Assembly: GCA_016841325.1 (NCBI GenBank)
Contig: JAENZJ010000007.1
Location: forward strand, 1 to 64,000
DNA: 64,000 nucleotides
Source of the DNA: Thermincola carboxydiphila
GTDB lineage: Bacteria; Bacillota; Thermincolia; Thermincolales; UBA2595
Reading direction: 5' to 3'
Under the pieces are notes generated by a model, which saw nothing but the letters and a program-made list of their open reading frames with translations, was not told the origin of the DNA and ran no database searches. Position 1 is the stretch's first letter. Each line of letters begins with the position of its first letter. This document shows positions 8,726 to 18,814 of this stretch, in pieces. A program made the position numbers and the translations under genes.

Positions 8726-9613
8726 TCAATGACTGTCAGGCTTGTTGGCATCAGACCATTTACGACGCAGTTCAAGCAGGATACATACCAAAACAAAGGT
8801 AATACATCCTATCACCAGCCACGAGAAACAGATCAGAACCCAGAATGATACGGCGCCGTCACCGGTCGGTTCCAAGCTGTAATGCATCTTGCCTTTGGCC
8901 ATGTTTTCCAGAGGAAAAAGGTGGCACTTAGCGCAAGTCTTCGGTGTATTTTCCGGGGATACCATGGATTCTTTTTCTCCGGGGCCAAGAATATTGTGGC
9001 TGCCGTGGCAGCTGACACAGCTGGCAGCTTCTTTGCCACCTAAGAGTACTGACTTTGCGTGGAAGTCGAGATCATACTGCTCAAAAACTTCTTCATGACA
9101 GTTGCCACAGGTATGTGGCACCTGATTATGATTGATAGTTGCTTCAGGTACTTCTTTTTTATAAATATTGTGAATACCGTGGCAGTCACTGCAATAAGCA
9201 TTTTGCCTGCCTTCAGCACTGTTCACCTGACCATGTATGCTCTTATTGTAGTCAGCTACTATATCTTTATGACACCTGCGGCATTCGCCGTTAACCTGTG
9301 CCACAAGCTCTTTTCCCTTTAAGGCGCCTGTATGAGGATAGTCGGATATATTGGTATGACAGTATGTGCAGGGCATGGTACCATGCATGGAAACCTCATA
9401 TTTGGCCTTATCTACATAAAGGGAGACGGTTTTTCCGTCAAAATTGGCATTTAACCCCTGGGCTGCGTGACAGCGTAAACATCCTTCATTAATTATTACA
9501 GCCTTTTGCAGCAGGTCTTCCGCAAATGCAGCCGGACCAAATGCAAGAAATGTTATTATAAATAGTATGGCAACTATAAAAGCTTTTCTGGTGCGGCCTT
9601 TGTTTGTGCCCAT
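8726..9613 (-). CDS. Seven-heme c-type cytochrome with C-terminal anchor
   Basis: Exported multiheme cytochrome of about 295 residues. It has an N-terminal signal segment ending around AFAED and seven CxxCH sites (CLRCH, CTYCH, CRRCH, CSDCH, CGNCH, CVSCH, CAKCH). A C-terminal transmembrane helix (SFWVLICFSWLVIGCITFVLV) is followed by a basic tail, so the heme domain faces outward and is tethered at the C terminus. Several CH..H spacings suggest bis-histidine hemes. The start at ATG 9613 has an AGGGGTG site at good distance. First large gene of the module; a terminator with the AGUCC motif precedes it, so its expression may depend on read-through. Confidence 0.85.
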   Translation of the reverse strand: MGTNKGRTRKAFIVAILFIITFLAFGPAAFAEDLLQKAVIINEGCLRCHAAQGLNANFDGKTVSLYVDKAKYEVSMHGTMPCTYCHTNISDYPHTGALKGKELVAQVNGECRRCHKDIVADYNKSIHGQVNSAEGRQNAYCSDCHGIHNIYKKEVPEATINHNQVPHTCGNCHEEVFEQYDLDFHAKSVLLGGKEAASCVSCHGSHNILGPGEKESMVSPENTPKTCAKCHLFPLENMAKGKMHYSLEPTGDGAVSFWVLICFSWLVIGCITFVLVCILLELRRKWSDANKPDSH

Positions 9614-9645
9614 GAGCATCTCACCCCTTTCTTGTTCACAAAAAC

Positions 9646-9688
9646 GCCAGCATCGGATGCTGGCCTCTGGACTGGTTTGCCTCAGGAC
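9646..9688 (-). terminator. AGUCC mini-hairpin/terminator element A
   Basis: On the minus strand GTCCTGAGGC (9679-9688) and GTCCAGAGGC (9663-9672) lie 16 nt apart, just before the hairpin GCCAGCATC-CG-GATGCTGGC and a GTTTTTGT tail. It lies between the two-helix membrane genes and the seven-heme cytochrome gene. Confidence 0.7.
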
Positions 9689-9719
9689 TAAAGTCCGGGT
9701 ATTCTTTTAAAAGGTTTTG

Positions 9720-9914
9720 TCACATTACCGGCGGCCAAATCAATGTTAAGGAAATGGTGAATGTTACAGTTGAGAAAACAACACCCAGTACCAGGAATAC
9801 CACCAGTTTGCCAATAAAATTCTGGATAGAAAACTTATAATAGGTAAGATATGCACTAACACTGAAGCCAAAGAGAACGATTAACAATACACCAATTATA
9901 AACAGAGCTGACAT
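9720..9914 (-). CDS. Small two-helix membrane protein (copy 2)
   Basis: A 64-residue, very hydrophobic protein with two predicted transmembrane helices (about 3-24 and 36-58) separated by a short polar stretch YYKFSIQNFIGK. Its C terminus LTLIWPPVM is nearly identical to that of the neighbouring 65-residue protein (LTIIWPPVMM), so the two are paralogues from a tandem duplication. I do not recognise the family. The position upstream of the cytochrome genes, with an AGUCC/terminator element on either side of the pair, suggests membership of the same respiratory module. Confidence 0.75.
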   Translation of the reverse strand: MSALFIIGVLLIVLFGFSVSAYLTYYKFSIQNFIGKLVVFLVLGVVFSTVTFTISLTLIWPPVM

Positions 9915-9945
9915 TAGCCTTCCCCCCTTCCCTAATACAATTTTC

Positions 9946-10143
9946 TTACATCATTACAGGCGGCCATATAATTGTCAGGCAGAGTACAAAGGTAAATGCT
10001 GAAGCAGCCGCACCGATCATCATAAACACCACCATCTTTAATTTGGGATCCCTTAGTGGAAATTTAAAAAAGGATATGTATCCACTGATACAGAAGCTGA
10101 ATAAGAGAATCAGAACCATAATAAGCAAAAACATCGTTTTCAT
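9946..10143 (-). CDS. Small two-helix membrane protein (copy 1)
   Basis: A 65-residue membrane protein with two hydrophobic helices (about 3-25 and 37-60), paralogous to the gene immediately downstream: same layout GYISFFKFPL between the helices and the same WPPVM ending. Ribosome-binding site AAAGGAGGGG precedes ATG 10143. The family is not recognised. Two similar subunits could form a heteromeric membrane component, or one could have replaced the other; nothing in the sequence decides this. Confidence 0.75.
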   Translation of the reverse strand: MKTMFLLIMVLILLFSFCISGYISFFKFPLRDPKLKMVVFMMIGAAASAFTFVLCLTIIWPPVMM

Positions 10144-10260
10144 ACATTAGCCCCTCCTTTCAGGGAACCAGTTCACTACCTTCCGAAAAAATACCCGGTT
10201 ACTCTTCCTTGTAATTTACGTCTAAATCAAAACAAACTAAAAACTGGCTTTACAGAAACA

Positions 10261-10303
10261 GCCAGCATAAATTTGCTGGCCTCTGGACTTTTTGTCTCCG
10301 GAC
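10261..10303 (-). terminator. AGUCC mini-hairpin/terminator element B
   Basis: On the minus strand GTCCGGAGAC (10294-10303) and GTCCAGAGGC (10279-10288), 15 nt apart, then hairpin GCCAGCA-AATTTA-TGCTGGC and a TGTTTCTG tail. It starts 4 nt after the stop codon of the Com-like gene 10308-10481. Confidence 0.7.
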
Positions 10304-10307
10304 TATC

Positions 10308-10481
10308 TTACTTATATTCAATTTTGGGTCTGTTTTGTTTTACAGCTGATTCACCGTCCTGACCTTCATGGTCGGCAAATTCAAGGATAACAAACCTTTT
10401 GCAGTGGCGGCACTTAACCAATACCACATTACCCTTCAGCTGGCAGACAATCTTGCCACATCTGCACCTGACATTTTCCAT
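10308..10481 (-). CDS. Com-like zinc-finger protein (copy 2)
   Basis: A 57-residue protein starting MENVRCRCGKIVCQ. Cysteines at 6, 8, 13, 24 and 27 give a small zinc-ribbon (CxCGKxxC ... KCRHCK) like the Com family, named after the phage Mu zinc-finger protein that binds RNA and activates translation. An AAGGTG site precedes ATG 10481. It is a paralogue of the gene at 10746-10931 with identical cysteine spacing; the C-terminal tails differ. An AGUCC/terminator element follows immediately. A nucleic-acid-binding role in the cytochrome module is inferred, not shown. Confidence 0.75.
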   Translation of the reverse strand: MENVRCRCGKIVCQLKGNVVLVKCRHCKRFVILEFADHEGQDGESAVKQNRPKIEYK

Positions 10482-10600
10482 AAAAATTCACCTTCTTTGC
10501 TTATTGTTTTACCCCCTTTGCCGGTGGATGCCTGAAAACATACTTCCCGAACCATAAGATGTTTTTTTATGGGTCACCTCCCCGTCAAGATATACAAAAA

Positions 10601-10642
10601 GCCAGCATATTCGCTGGCCTCTGGACTTAACAGTCTCCGGAC
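10601..10642 (-). terminator. AGUCC mini-hairpin/terminator element C
   Basis: On the minus strand GTCCGGAGAC (10633-10642) and GTCCAGAGGC (10617-10626), 16 nt apart, then GCCAGC-GAATAT-GCTGGC and TTTTTGT. It is almost a duplicate of element D, 100 bp away, and lies in the leader of the second Com-like gene. Confidence 0.75.
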
Positions 10643-10698
10643 TTTCACTTTTTATTTTTTTGTTAAGTAATACTCTTTTATTTCCGGGGATGAAAAAA

Positions 10699-10741
10699 GG
10701 CCAGCATATTTGCTGGCCTCTGGACTTAACAGTCTCCGGAC
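10699..10741 (-). terminator. AGUCC mini-hairpin/terminator element D
   Basis: On the minus strand GTCCGGAGAC (10732-10741) and GTCCAGAGGC (10716-10725), 16 nt apart, then perfect hairpin GGCCAGCA-AATA-TGCTGGCC and TTTTTTC. It starts 4 nt after the stop codon of the first Com-like gene. Confidence 0.8.
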
Positions 10742-10745
10742 TTTT

Positions 10746-10931
10746 TTACATCGTCTTATGACAGTGACGATGATGATTATTGACCCTGTTAATCAAGTTT
10801 GGTGATATTGAGAGTTTATTATCTTCTGCTTTTATAAAAACAAACCTTTTACAATGGCGGCACTTGATTACCACAAACTGATGGTCTGACTGGCAAACTA
10901 TTTTTCCACAATCACATCTTACGTCTAGCAT
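10746..10931 (-). CDS. Com-like zinc-finger protein (copy 1)
   Basis: A 61-residue protein starting MLDVRCDCGKIVCQ, with cysteines at 6, 8, 13, 24 and 27 in the same pattern as its paralogue at 10308-10481 (KCRHCKRFV is identical). The tail is histidine-rich (NNHHRHCHKTM). The start at ATG 10931 has a GGAGGG site. Com-like zinc-ribbons bind nucleic acid in the characterised Mu case; here the target is unknown. It is the first gene of the minus-strand cytochrome module and is followed at once by element D, so autoregulation through that RNA element is an attractive but untested idea. Confidence 0.75.
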   Translation of the reverse strand: MLDVRCDCGKIVCQSDHQFVVIKCRHCKRFVFIKAEDNKLSISPNLINRVNNHHRHCHKTM

Positions 10932-11346
10932 TCTCTCATCCCTCCAGTATTCTCTTAAACTTCATATCATACTTTCAATAAATTCTTCACTCCCTATCTT
11001 TTGCCTGAATATTCTTGATTTTCCCCCCAAGATATTTACTCTTTGGCAGACCCTTAATTACTAATTTACTAGTATTAGGCCTTCTTAAAATTCTGTTTGC
11101 CAACCAATCCGGACACCTTATCAATGTCTAGATTTCTGTACACTTCTTCGCTTTTCTTAAAAATCCTTTTTTTTGGCGAAGTTAGTGCAGTTTTTCACAA
11201 ATGCCGCGCAGCTTTGTGTTTTTATGTGATTATTATATTGTATTCCTACGCTAAGCTAAAACTCCTTGTTTTTTTGTTAAGAAAAATATTCCTTTTTCTG
11301 CTATATTTCGACAAAATGTGCTAATTTTGTGCCTGCATTGTCCACA
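10932..11346. other. AT-rich intergenic region
   Basis: About 415 bases between the first Com-like gene and the gyrA terminator. It should hold the promoter of the cytochrome module, reading leftward. I see no clear -35/-10 pair at 17-base spacing, no convincing gene and no RNA element; only a short inverted repeat CTAAT/ATTAG near 11060-11077. Confidence 0.4.
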
Positions 11347-11408
11347 AAGAAAGACCGGTTAACAAACCGGTCTCTGGACTCTTTGTCTCGGGACTCTTGC
11401 CTCGGGAC
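11347..11408 (-). terminator. gyrA terminator with three AGUCC mini-hairpin units (element E)
   Basis: On the minus strand GTCCCGAGGC (11399-11408), GTCCCGAGAC (11385-11394) and GTCCAGAGAC (11370-11379) occur 14-15 nt apart, followed by AGACCGGTT-TGTT-AACCGGTCT and TTCTTTG. The stem sequence differs from elements A-D but the repeated units are the same, which argues that the units themselves are conserved. It lies 117 bases after the gyrA stop. Confidence 0.8.
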
Positions 11409-11524
11409 TATTATTTTGGTCTTAATACTAAATTTCTCTTTCGGTTAATTGTATTCGCATTTAATTTTAAAATTCCTTCTCCAATTTACGTTTTTTCTGA
11501 AAAATTACTTAATTTTCGTCCTTT

Positions 11525-13969
11525 TCAATCTTCATCTTTGGTCGCTACTTTGGCCAGGGCTACCACAGAATCCTTTTGATCAAGCCGCATCAGGGTAACA
11601 CCCTGAGTAGTCCTTCCCATTGAGGAAATATCTTTTACTGAGAGCCGGATAATAATACCCTCTGCCGTAATCATCATAATCTCCTCATCTTCATTTAGTA
11701 CTTTTATTCCAATCAACGGCCCGTTCCGTTTGGTTGGTTTAATGGTCATCATACCTTTACCGCCGCGGCCCTGAGTACGATATTCCTCGAGCCTGGTCCT
11801 CTTGCCATAACCGTTTGCCGTAACCACCAGGAGGTGTGTACCTTTTTGCACAAGGTCCATCCCCACAACACGGTCCTTATGTGACAGGGTAATTCCCCTG
11901 ACACCCCTCGCAGTTCTGCCCATACTCCTTACTTCTTTTTCAGGGAATCTTATTGACATCCCGTTAGTTGTACCGATAATAACCTCATCATTCCCTGAAG
12001 TAAGTTTAACATCTATCAATTCATCCCCTTCATCAAGGGTAAGGGCTATCAGGCCGTCTTTTCTTGAAGAGATGTAGTCACTCAGCGGGGTTTTTTTCAC
12101 GATTCCCTTTCTGGTTGCAGTGAACAGGAATGACTCAGTTTCGAAAGTCTTTACCGGGATAACAGAAGTAATTGTGTCATCACCTGCTATCTGCAAGAGA
12201 TTGACAATTGCCGTTCCTTTAGCCTGTCTCCCCGCCTCCGGAATCTCGTGCACCTTTAGTTTGTATACTCTTCCTTTTTTGGTAAAGAAAAGAATATAGT
12301 GATGTGTTGTTGTAATAAACATGTGTTCCACAAAATCATCTTCTTTTGTTCCCATAGCCGTAACACCACGGCCGCCGCGTTTCTGACTCCTGTATGTATC
12401 CAGTGAGATACGCTTGATATACCCATAATGAGTTACTGTAATTACCATGTCCTCTTCAGCAATCAGGTCCTCATCTTCAATCCTGGTATCATCATCTGAT
12501 ATTACTGTTCTTCTTTCATCATTGTATTTGTTCCTGATTTCCTGTAACTCTTCTTTGATAATATCCAGAACCATGTGCTCATTGGCCAGTACAGCCTTAT
12601 AATATGTAATTCTTTCGACAAGATTTTTGTATTCCTCTTCAAGCTTGTCTCTTTCCAGACCGGTCAGCCTCTGGAGACGCATTTCCAGAATCGCCTGTGC
12701 CTGCTTTTCTGATAGGCCGAATCTTTCCATCAAAGCTGCTCTGGCAATATCCACCGTACGTGATTCCCTGATGGTCTTGATTACTGCATCCAGGTTATTC
12801 AGAGCAATGCGCAGGCCTTCTACGATATGTGCCCTTGCTTCAGCTTTATTGAGTTCATATCTTGTTCTCCGGGTAATAACATCCTTCTGGTGCTCAAGGT
12901 AATAAAACAGGACTTCTTTCAGGTTGAGGGTACGGGGCCGTCCGTCAACCAGAGCAATCATAATTACTCCAAAAGTCTCCTGCATCTGGGTGTGTTTATA
13001 AAGTTGGTTCAATATTACATTGGCATTGGCATCACGCCTGAGCTCAATAACAATCTGCATTCCGGTGCGGTCTGATTCATCGCGCAGGTCTGTAATACCA
13101 TCTATCTTTTTCTCCCTGACCAGGTCAGCAATCTTTTCGATTAGTCTGGCCTTATTTACCTGATAGGGAATTTCGGTAACAAGTATCCTCATTTTACCAT
13201 TGGCCATGCGCTCAATCCTAGCCTGAGCCCTTACCCGGATGACTCCCCGGCCGGTTGTATAAGCATCAACTATTCCCTCACGGCCCATAATAATGCCAGC
13301 GGTAGGAAAGTCCGGCCCCTTAATGGTCATCATCAACTCTTTGGGAGTAATGTCCGGCTTTTCGATTAATGCGATTACACCATCTATTACTTCCCCGATA
13401 TTATGAGGCGGAATATTTGTTGCCATTCCTACTGCAATACCCGACGACCCGTTGATAAGCAGATTTGGTATCCTTGAAGGCAGCACTACAGGTTCTTTAA
13501 GGCTGTCATCAAAGTTGGGCATATATTCGACTGTATCTTTTTCAATGTCCCGCAAAAGTTCGGTTGCAATTTTGGACATCCGGGCTTCAGTATAACGCAT
13601 CGCAGCTGCTGAATCACCGTCAATAGAACCAAAGTTTCCGTGGCCATCAATAAGTGGATACCTGGATGCAAAATTCTGGGCCAACCGGACCATTGCATCA
13701 TAAACAGCAGAATCCCCGTGAGGGTGGTATTTACCCAGTACTTCACCGACGATTCTGGCTGACTTCTTATGAGGCTTATCCGGAGTCATCCCCAATTCAT
13801 GCATTGCATATAAAATACGCCTGTGTACCGGCTTCAGGCCATCCCTGACATCAGGTAATGCCCTGCCCACAATAACACTCATGGCATAGTCTATATACGA
13901 ATTCTTCATTTCCTCGTTAATGTCAATAGGCAGTACTTTTCCTGTACCGATTTCTGTCAAGTCTTTCAC
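11525..13969 (-). CDS. gyrA: DNA gyrase subunit A
   Basis: Breakage-reunion subunit of type IIA topoisomerase, introducing negative supercoils with GyrB. The 814-residue protein has the N-terminal winged-helix/tower region, with the active tyrosine in [13 protein letters not shown] (about residue 123). The quinolone-resistance region ([13 protein letters not shown]) has serine at the usual position. The C-terminal beta-pinwheel contains the GyrA box QKRGGRG. It lies 21 bases downstream of gyrB and is surely co-transcribed. The last residues are acidic (KVATKDED). Confidence 0.98.
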   Translation of the reverse strand: MKDLTEIGTGKVLPIDINEEMKNSYIDYAMSVIVGRALPDVRDGLKPVHRRILYAMHELGMTPDKPHKKSARIVGEVLGKYHPHGDSAVYDAMVRLAQNFASRYPLIDGHGNFGSIDGDSAAAMRYTEARMSKIATELLRDIEKDTVEYMPNFDDSLKEPVVLPSRIPNLLINGSSGIAVGMATNIPPHNIGEVIDGVIALIEKPDITPKELMMTIKGPDFPTAGIIMGREGIVDAYTTGRGVIRVRAQARIERMANGKMRILVTEIPYQVNKARLIEKIADLVREKKIDGITDLRDESDRTGMQIVIELRRDANANVILNQLYKHTQMQETFGVIMIALVDGRPRTLNLKEVLFYYLEHQKDVITRRTRYELNKAEARAHIVEGLRIALNNLDAVIKTIRESRTVDIARAALMERFGLSEKQAQAILEMRLQRLTGLERDKLEEEYKNLVERITYYKAVLANEHMVLDIIKEELQEIRNKYNDERRTVISDDDTRIEDEDLIAEEDMVITVTHYGYIKRISLDTYRSQKRGGRGVTAMGTKEDDFVEHMFITTTHHYILFFTKKGRVYKLKVHEIPEAGRQAKGTAIVNLLQIAGDDTITSVIPVKTFETESFLFTATRKGIVKKTPLSDYISSRKDGLIALTLDEGDELIDVKLTSGNDEVIIGTTNGMSIRFPEKEVRSMGRTARGVRGITLSHKDRVVGMDLVQKGTHLLVVTANGYGKRTRLEEYRTQGRGGKGMMTIKPTKRNGPLIGIKVLNEDEEIMMITAEGIIIRLSVKDISSMGRTTQGVTLMRLDQKDSVVALAKVATKDED

Positions 13970-13990
13970 CTCTTGGTTGATTCAATTCTT

Positions 13991-15946
<1,956 letters not shown>

Positions 15947-15993
15947 TTATTCCGTTAATCACAAGAATAACGCAAAAACCGTGGTTCTAATGC

Positions 15994-16275
15994 TTACCAC
16001 GGTTTGTCTTTTTTCAATTTATCATTTTTCTCAATCTCCTCTTTTGACCTTTTCTTCAGTGTGGTCGGTGAAATAGGAGACAGAAAAATTTTCTTTGTTG
16101 TTATTATAAAAGACTTTGGGGTTGCATTATCTGTAATACTGGTAATAAAACCGTCATCTTCTGCGAGTTCCATAAACTCCCTATTAATATCTGATTTATT
16201 AACTAATTGTAAATTAAGAATAGCTATTACTTCTTCTTTGGGGACAACAGTGTCTCCTCCCAAATGAATAAACAT
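15994..16275 (-). CDS. remB: RemB-like regulator (DUF370 family)
   Basis: A 93-residue protein starting MFIHLGGDTVVPKEEVIAIL, the hallmark of the YaaB/RemB family, which in Bacillus lies at this same spot between recF and gyrB. RemA/RemB proteins regulate matrix genes in Bacillus subtilis, probably by binding DNA. The C-terminal 30 residues are unusually lysine-rich (LKKRSKEEIEKNDKLKKDK). The start overlaps the recF stop region with 1 base between genes. Confidence 0.85.
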   Translation of the reverse strand: MFIHLGGDTVVPKEEVIAILNLQLVNKSDINREFMELAEDDGFITSITDNATPKSFIITTKKIFLSPISPTTLKKRSKEEIEKNDKLKKDKPW

Positions 16276-16276
16276 G

Positions 16277-17401
16277 TTAACCCTCCTGTATTATATTTAT
16301 GTTACCTGATTCTACTTCGAATATACGGCTGTTATCCATAACAGTATCAAAGACATCTTTGACCCCTGTAGAAGTAACAAATGTCTGCACTTTACCCTTT
16401 ACTACCCTGAGAAGATATTTTCTTCTGTTAGTATCAAGTTCAGACATAACATCATCAAGGAGGAGTATCGGATACTCCCCTGTTTCATTTTTCATGAATT
16501 CTATTTCAGAGAGCTTCATACTGAGGGCCCCGGTTCTTTGCTGCCCCTGTGATCCAAATGACTTGACATTAATTTTACCTATCCTGATATCGATATCATC
16601 CCTGTGAGGTCCTGATATCGTTATTCCTTTTATTATTTCCATTTTCCTGTTTTCTTTCAGCTTTTTTAAAAAAATATCTTCACCTTTTACTTCTGCCTCT
16701 TCTATATCCAGATTTATTGAAGGCAAATATGTAAGATTAAGTTCTTCATTTCCCTCAGTAATATTTGCATGAATTTTTCTTGCAATAGGTGTCAGCTTCT
16801 GAATGACTTCTTTTCTTTTTTTTATAATATTTACCCCGTATTCTGCAAGCTGCATGTCCCATACACTAAGGAGGTCCTCACTTTCTTCCCCTTCCCTGAC
16901 GGCCTTTAACAGGGAATTCCTCTGTGACAAGATCCTGTTATAATTAGACAGGCTGTGGCAGTAATAAGGACTTACCTGAGATATCTCTATATCCAGATAT
17001 CTTCTCCTTACAGAAGGCCCCCCTTTAACCAGCATCATATCTTCCGGAGAAAAAAGCACGGCATTAATAACACCTATCAATTCACTAAGTTTCTTCCTAG
17101 GCTGTCCGTTAACCTTGAGAATCTTTTTTCCGTCCGCCCTTGTGGAAATCTCAATTTTTATTCTTCCGGAAAATTTTTCTCCAAACAGTGTTATCCTGAA
17201 GAAATTTTCTCCCCATAAAATAAGTTCTTTATCAAGACCGGTACGGTGTGATTTACCTGTAACTGTATAAAAAAGTGCTTCCAGAATATTGGTTTTTCCC
17301 TGTGCATTTCTGCCGGTAATAATATTCAACATTGGATGAAAATCTATCTGTATATCCCGATAATTTCTATAGTTACTCAGAGAAATGCCGTTAACCAGCA
17401 A
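16277..17401 (-). CDS. recF: DNA replication and repair protein RecF
   Basis: SMC-like ABC ATPase that helps load RecA at single-stranded gaps. 374 residues. Walker A is GRNAQGKTNILEA (about 30-42), the ABC signature region is SFGSQGQQRTGALSMKL, and Walker B is ILLLDDVMSELD. The gene lies 30 bases downstream of dnaN. The small S4-domain gene (yaaA) often found between dnaN and recF in Firmicutes is absent here. Confidence 0.96.
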   Translation of the reverse strand: MLVNGISLSNYRNYRDIQIDFHPMLNIITGRNAQGKTNILEALFYTVTGKSHRTGLDKELILWGENFFRITLFGEKFSGRIKIEISTRADGKKILKVNGQPRKKLSELIGVINAVLFSPEDMMLVKGGPSVRRRYLDIEISQVSPYYCHSLSNYNRILSQRNSLLKAVREGEESEDLLSVWDMQLAEYGVNIIKKRKEVIQKLTPIARKIHANITEGNEELNLTYLPSINLDIEEAEVKGEDIFLKKLKENRKMEIIKGITISGPHRDDIDIRIGKINVKSFGSQGQQRTGALSMKLSEIEFMKNETGEYPILLLDDVMSELDTNRRKYLLRVVKGKVQTFVTSTGVKDVFDTVMDNSRIFEVESGNINIIQEG

Positions 17402-17431
17402 TTAAAAACATCTCCTCATCCAGAAACATCT

Positions 17432-18541
17432 TTAAACAACTCTGATGGGCAGAATCAGGTAAATATAACTTTCGTCATCAATGGGCTTTATTATTCCCGG
17501 GCTTAAGGGACCGGTTAACTCTACCATCATCTCTTCTGTATCAATTACTTTGATTACATCAATCAGGTACTTTGAATTAAATGCTATCTGGGTCTTCTCT
17601 CCCTCCATCACAATAGGAACCTGTTCCTCTATCTTTCCTATATCAGGACTGTTTGATGAAATCATCATGTATTCTTCCTCGATATTAAATTTTATTACAT
17701 TGGAACCGTCTTTTGCCAGTAATGAGGCTCTTTCGGCTGATTCCAGCAGGTCTTTGGTTTTAACCTTTATTTTTGTTTTGCAGCCCTGTGGAATTACCTG
17801 TCGATAGTTTGGAAACTGTCCTTCTATCAGTCTGGAAACAAATCTGATTCCAGGCATTTCGAATACCACCTGGTTATCTCCAAAAGCAATCTTGAGGTCT
17901 TCACCTTCCCCGGTCATTATTTTATTAAGTTCATTAAGTGTCTTCCCTGGAATAATAACGGATTTTTCCATAGATTCCTGAGCTTTATCAATCTGTCCTA
18001 TCCGGTAAGCCAGCCTGTGTGTGTCGGTAGCTACAAGTTTCATATTCCCCTGTTCTATTTCCATAAGAATTCCGGTAAAAATAGGCCTGTTATCATCAGT
18101 TGAAGTTGCAAAGCCAACCTGTCTTATCATAGTCTTAAATTGCTCCTGCTTGACAGACAGTACTGAGTCACTGTCCACAGTAGGCAGACTGGGAAAATCT
18201 TCTTCAGGCATTCCCAGCAGATTAAATTCTGACTGTCCATATCTGATTATGGTATTATTTTTTTCTTTACTGCTTTCAAAATTTATGGTCACATCAGGCA
18301 GCCGCCTTACTATTTCCGAAAAATACTTTGCCGGAAGGACAACTCCTCCTTGTTCCTCTACGGTGGCCGGAGTAACACATTCTATACCAAGTTCCAGATC
18401 AGTGGCGCTAAAAGTAAGGTGTCCTTCGGAAGCCTTAACCAATATTCCTGTTAATACCGGGAGAGGGTTTTTTGCCGAGACCGCTCTTTGAACTATCTGT
18501 ACTCCATGCGAAAGATTATCTTTTGAAGCAATAACTTTCAT
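17432..18541 (-). CDS. dnaN: DNA polymerase III beta sliding clamp
   Basis: Ring-shaped processivity clamp, 369 residues starting MKVIASKDNLSHGVQIVQ. Three repeated clamp domains are recognisable; the C terminus YIYLILPIRVV is typical. I choose ATG 18541, preceded by AAAGGAGG at 8 bases, over a longer in-frame start at 18565 that would include this site. Follows dnaA with 273 bases between, a stretch carrying DnaA boxes. Confidence 0.97.
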   Translation of the reverse strand: MKVIASKDNLSHGVQIVQRAVSAKNPLPVLTGILVKASEGHLTFSATDLELGIECVTPATVEEQGGVVLPAKYFSEIVRRLPDVTINFESSKEKNNTIIRYGQSEFNLLGMPEEDFPSLPTVDSDSVLSVKQEQFKTMIRQVGFATSTDDNRPIFTGILMEIEQGNMKLVATDTHRLAYRIGQIDKAQESMEKSVIIPGKTLNELNKIMTGEGEDLKIAFGDNQVVFEMPGIRFVSRLIEGQFPNYRQVIPQGCKTKIKVKTKDLLESAERASLLAKDGSNVIKFNIEEEYMMISSNSPDIGKIEEQVPIVMEGEKTQIAFNSKYLIDVIKVIDTEEMMVELTGPLSPGIIKPIDDESYIYLILPIRVV

Positions 18542-18814
18542 AAAAAAGACCTCCTTTATCCACAAGGGGAGTTTTTGTAAATTAAATTTTTCTTTTTTAT
18601 TATATTTAAATAAAATAAAGAGTAATAGTAGTAATACATGTGAATATGTGGATATATGTTTTCAAAGCTTGTCCCCCTAATCCAAGAGGGTGTTGAAAAC
18701 TTGTTTATATTAACTGCTGTTTATTAACAAAAAAAACAAACCGGAAAAAACCTTATAAATTATTCACATCTATTAACAACAAATACCGCTGATATCCAGA
18801 TATTTATCCCCAAT
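18542..18814. other. dnaA-dnaN intergenic region with DnaA boxes
   Basis: AT-rich spacer containing TTATCCACA (18556-18564, perfect box), TGTGGATAT (18647-18655, inverted near-match) and TTATTCACA (18760-18768). Together with the boxes upstream of dnaA this looks like a bipartite origin as in Bacillus, where the unwinding element lies downstream of dnaA. Confidence 0.7.

Noticed and set aside
9646-10741. Repeated 40-45 bp units considered as a CRISPR array or IS ends
   Set aside because: Spacing is irregular (about 100-600 bp), genes lie between copies, and each copy is a terminator-type hairpin with U tract in one orientation.
9646-11408. AGUCC units considered as PyrR binding loops (AGUCCAGAGAGGCU-like)
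   Set aside because: The resemblance is real but the units are shorter, lack the full GAGAGG, occur in tandem, and no pyrimidine genes are near.
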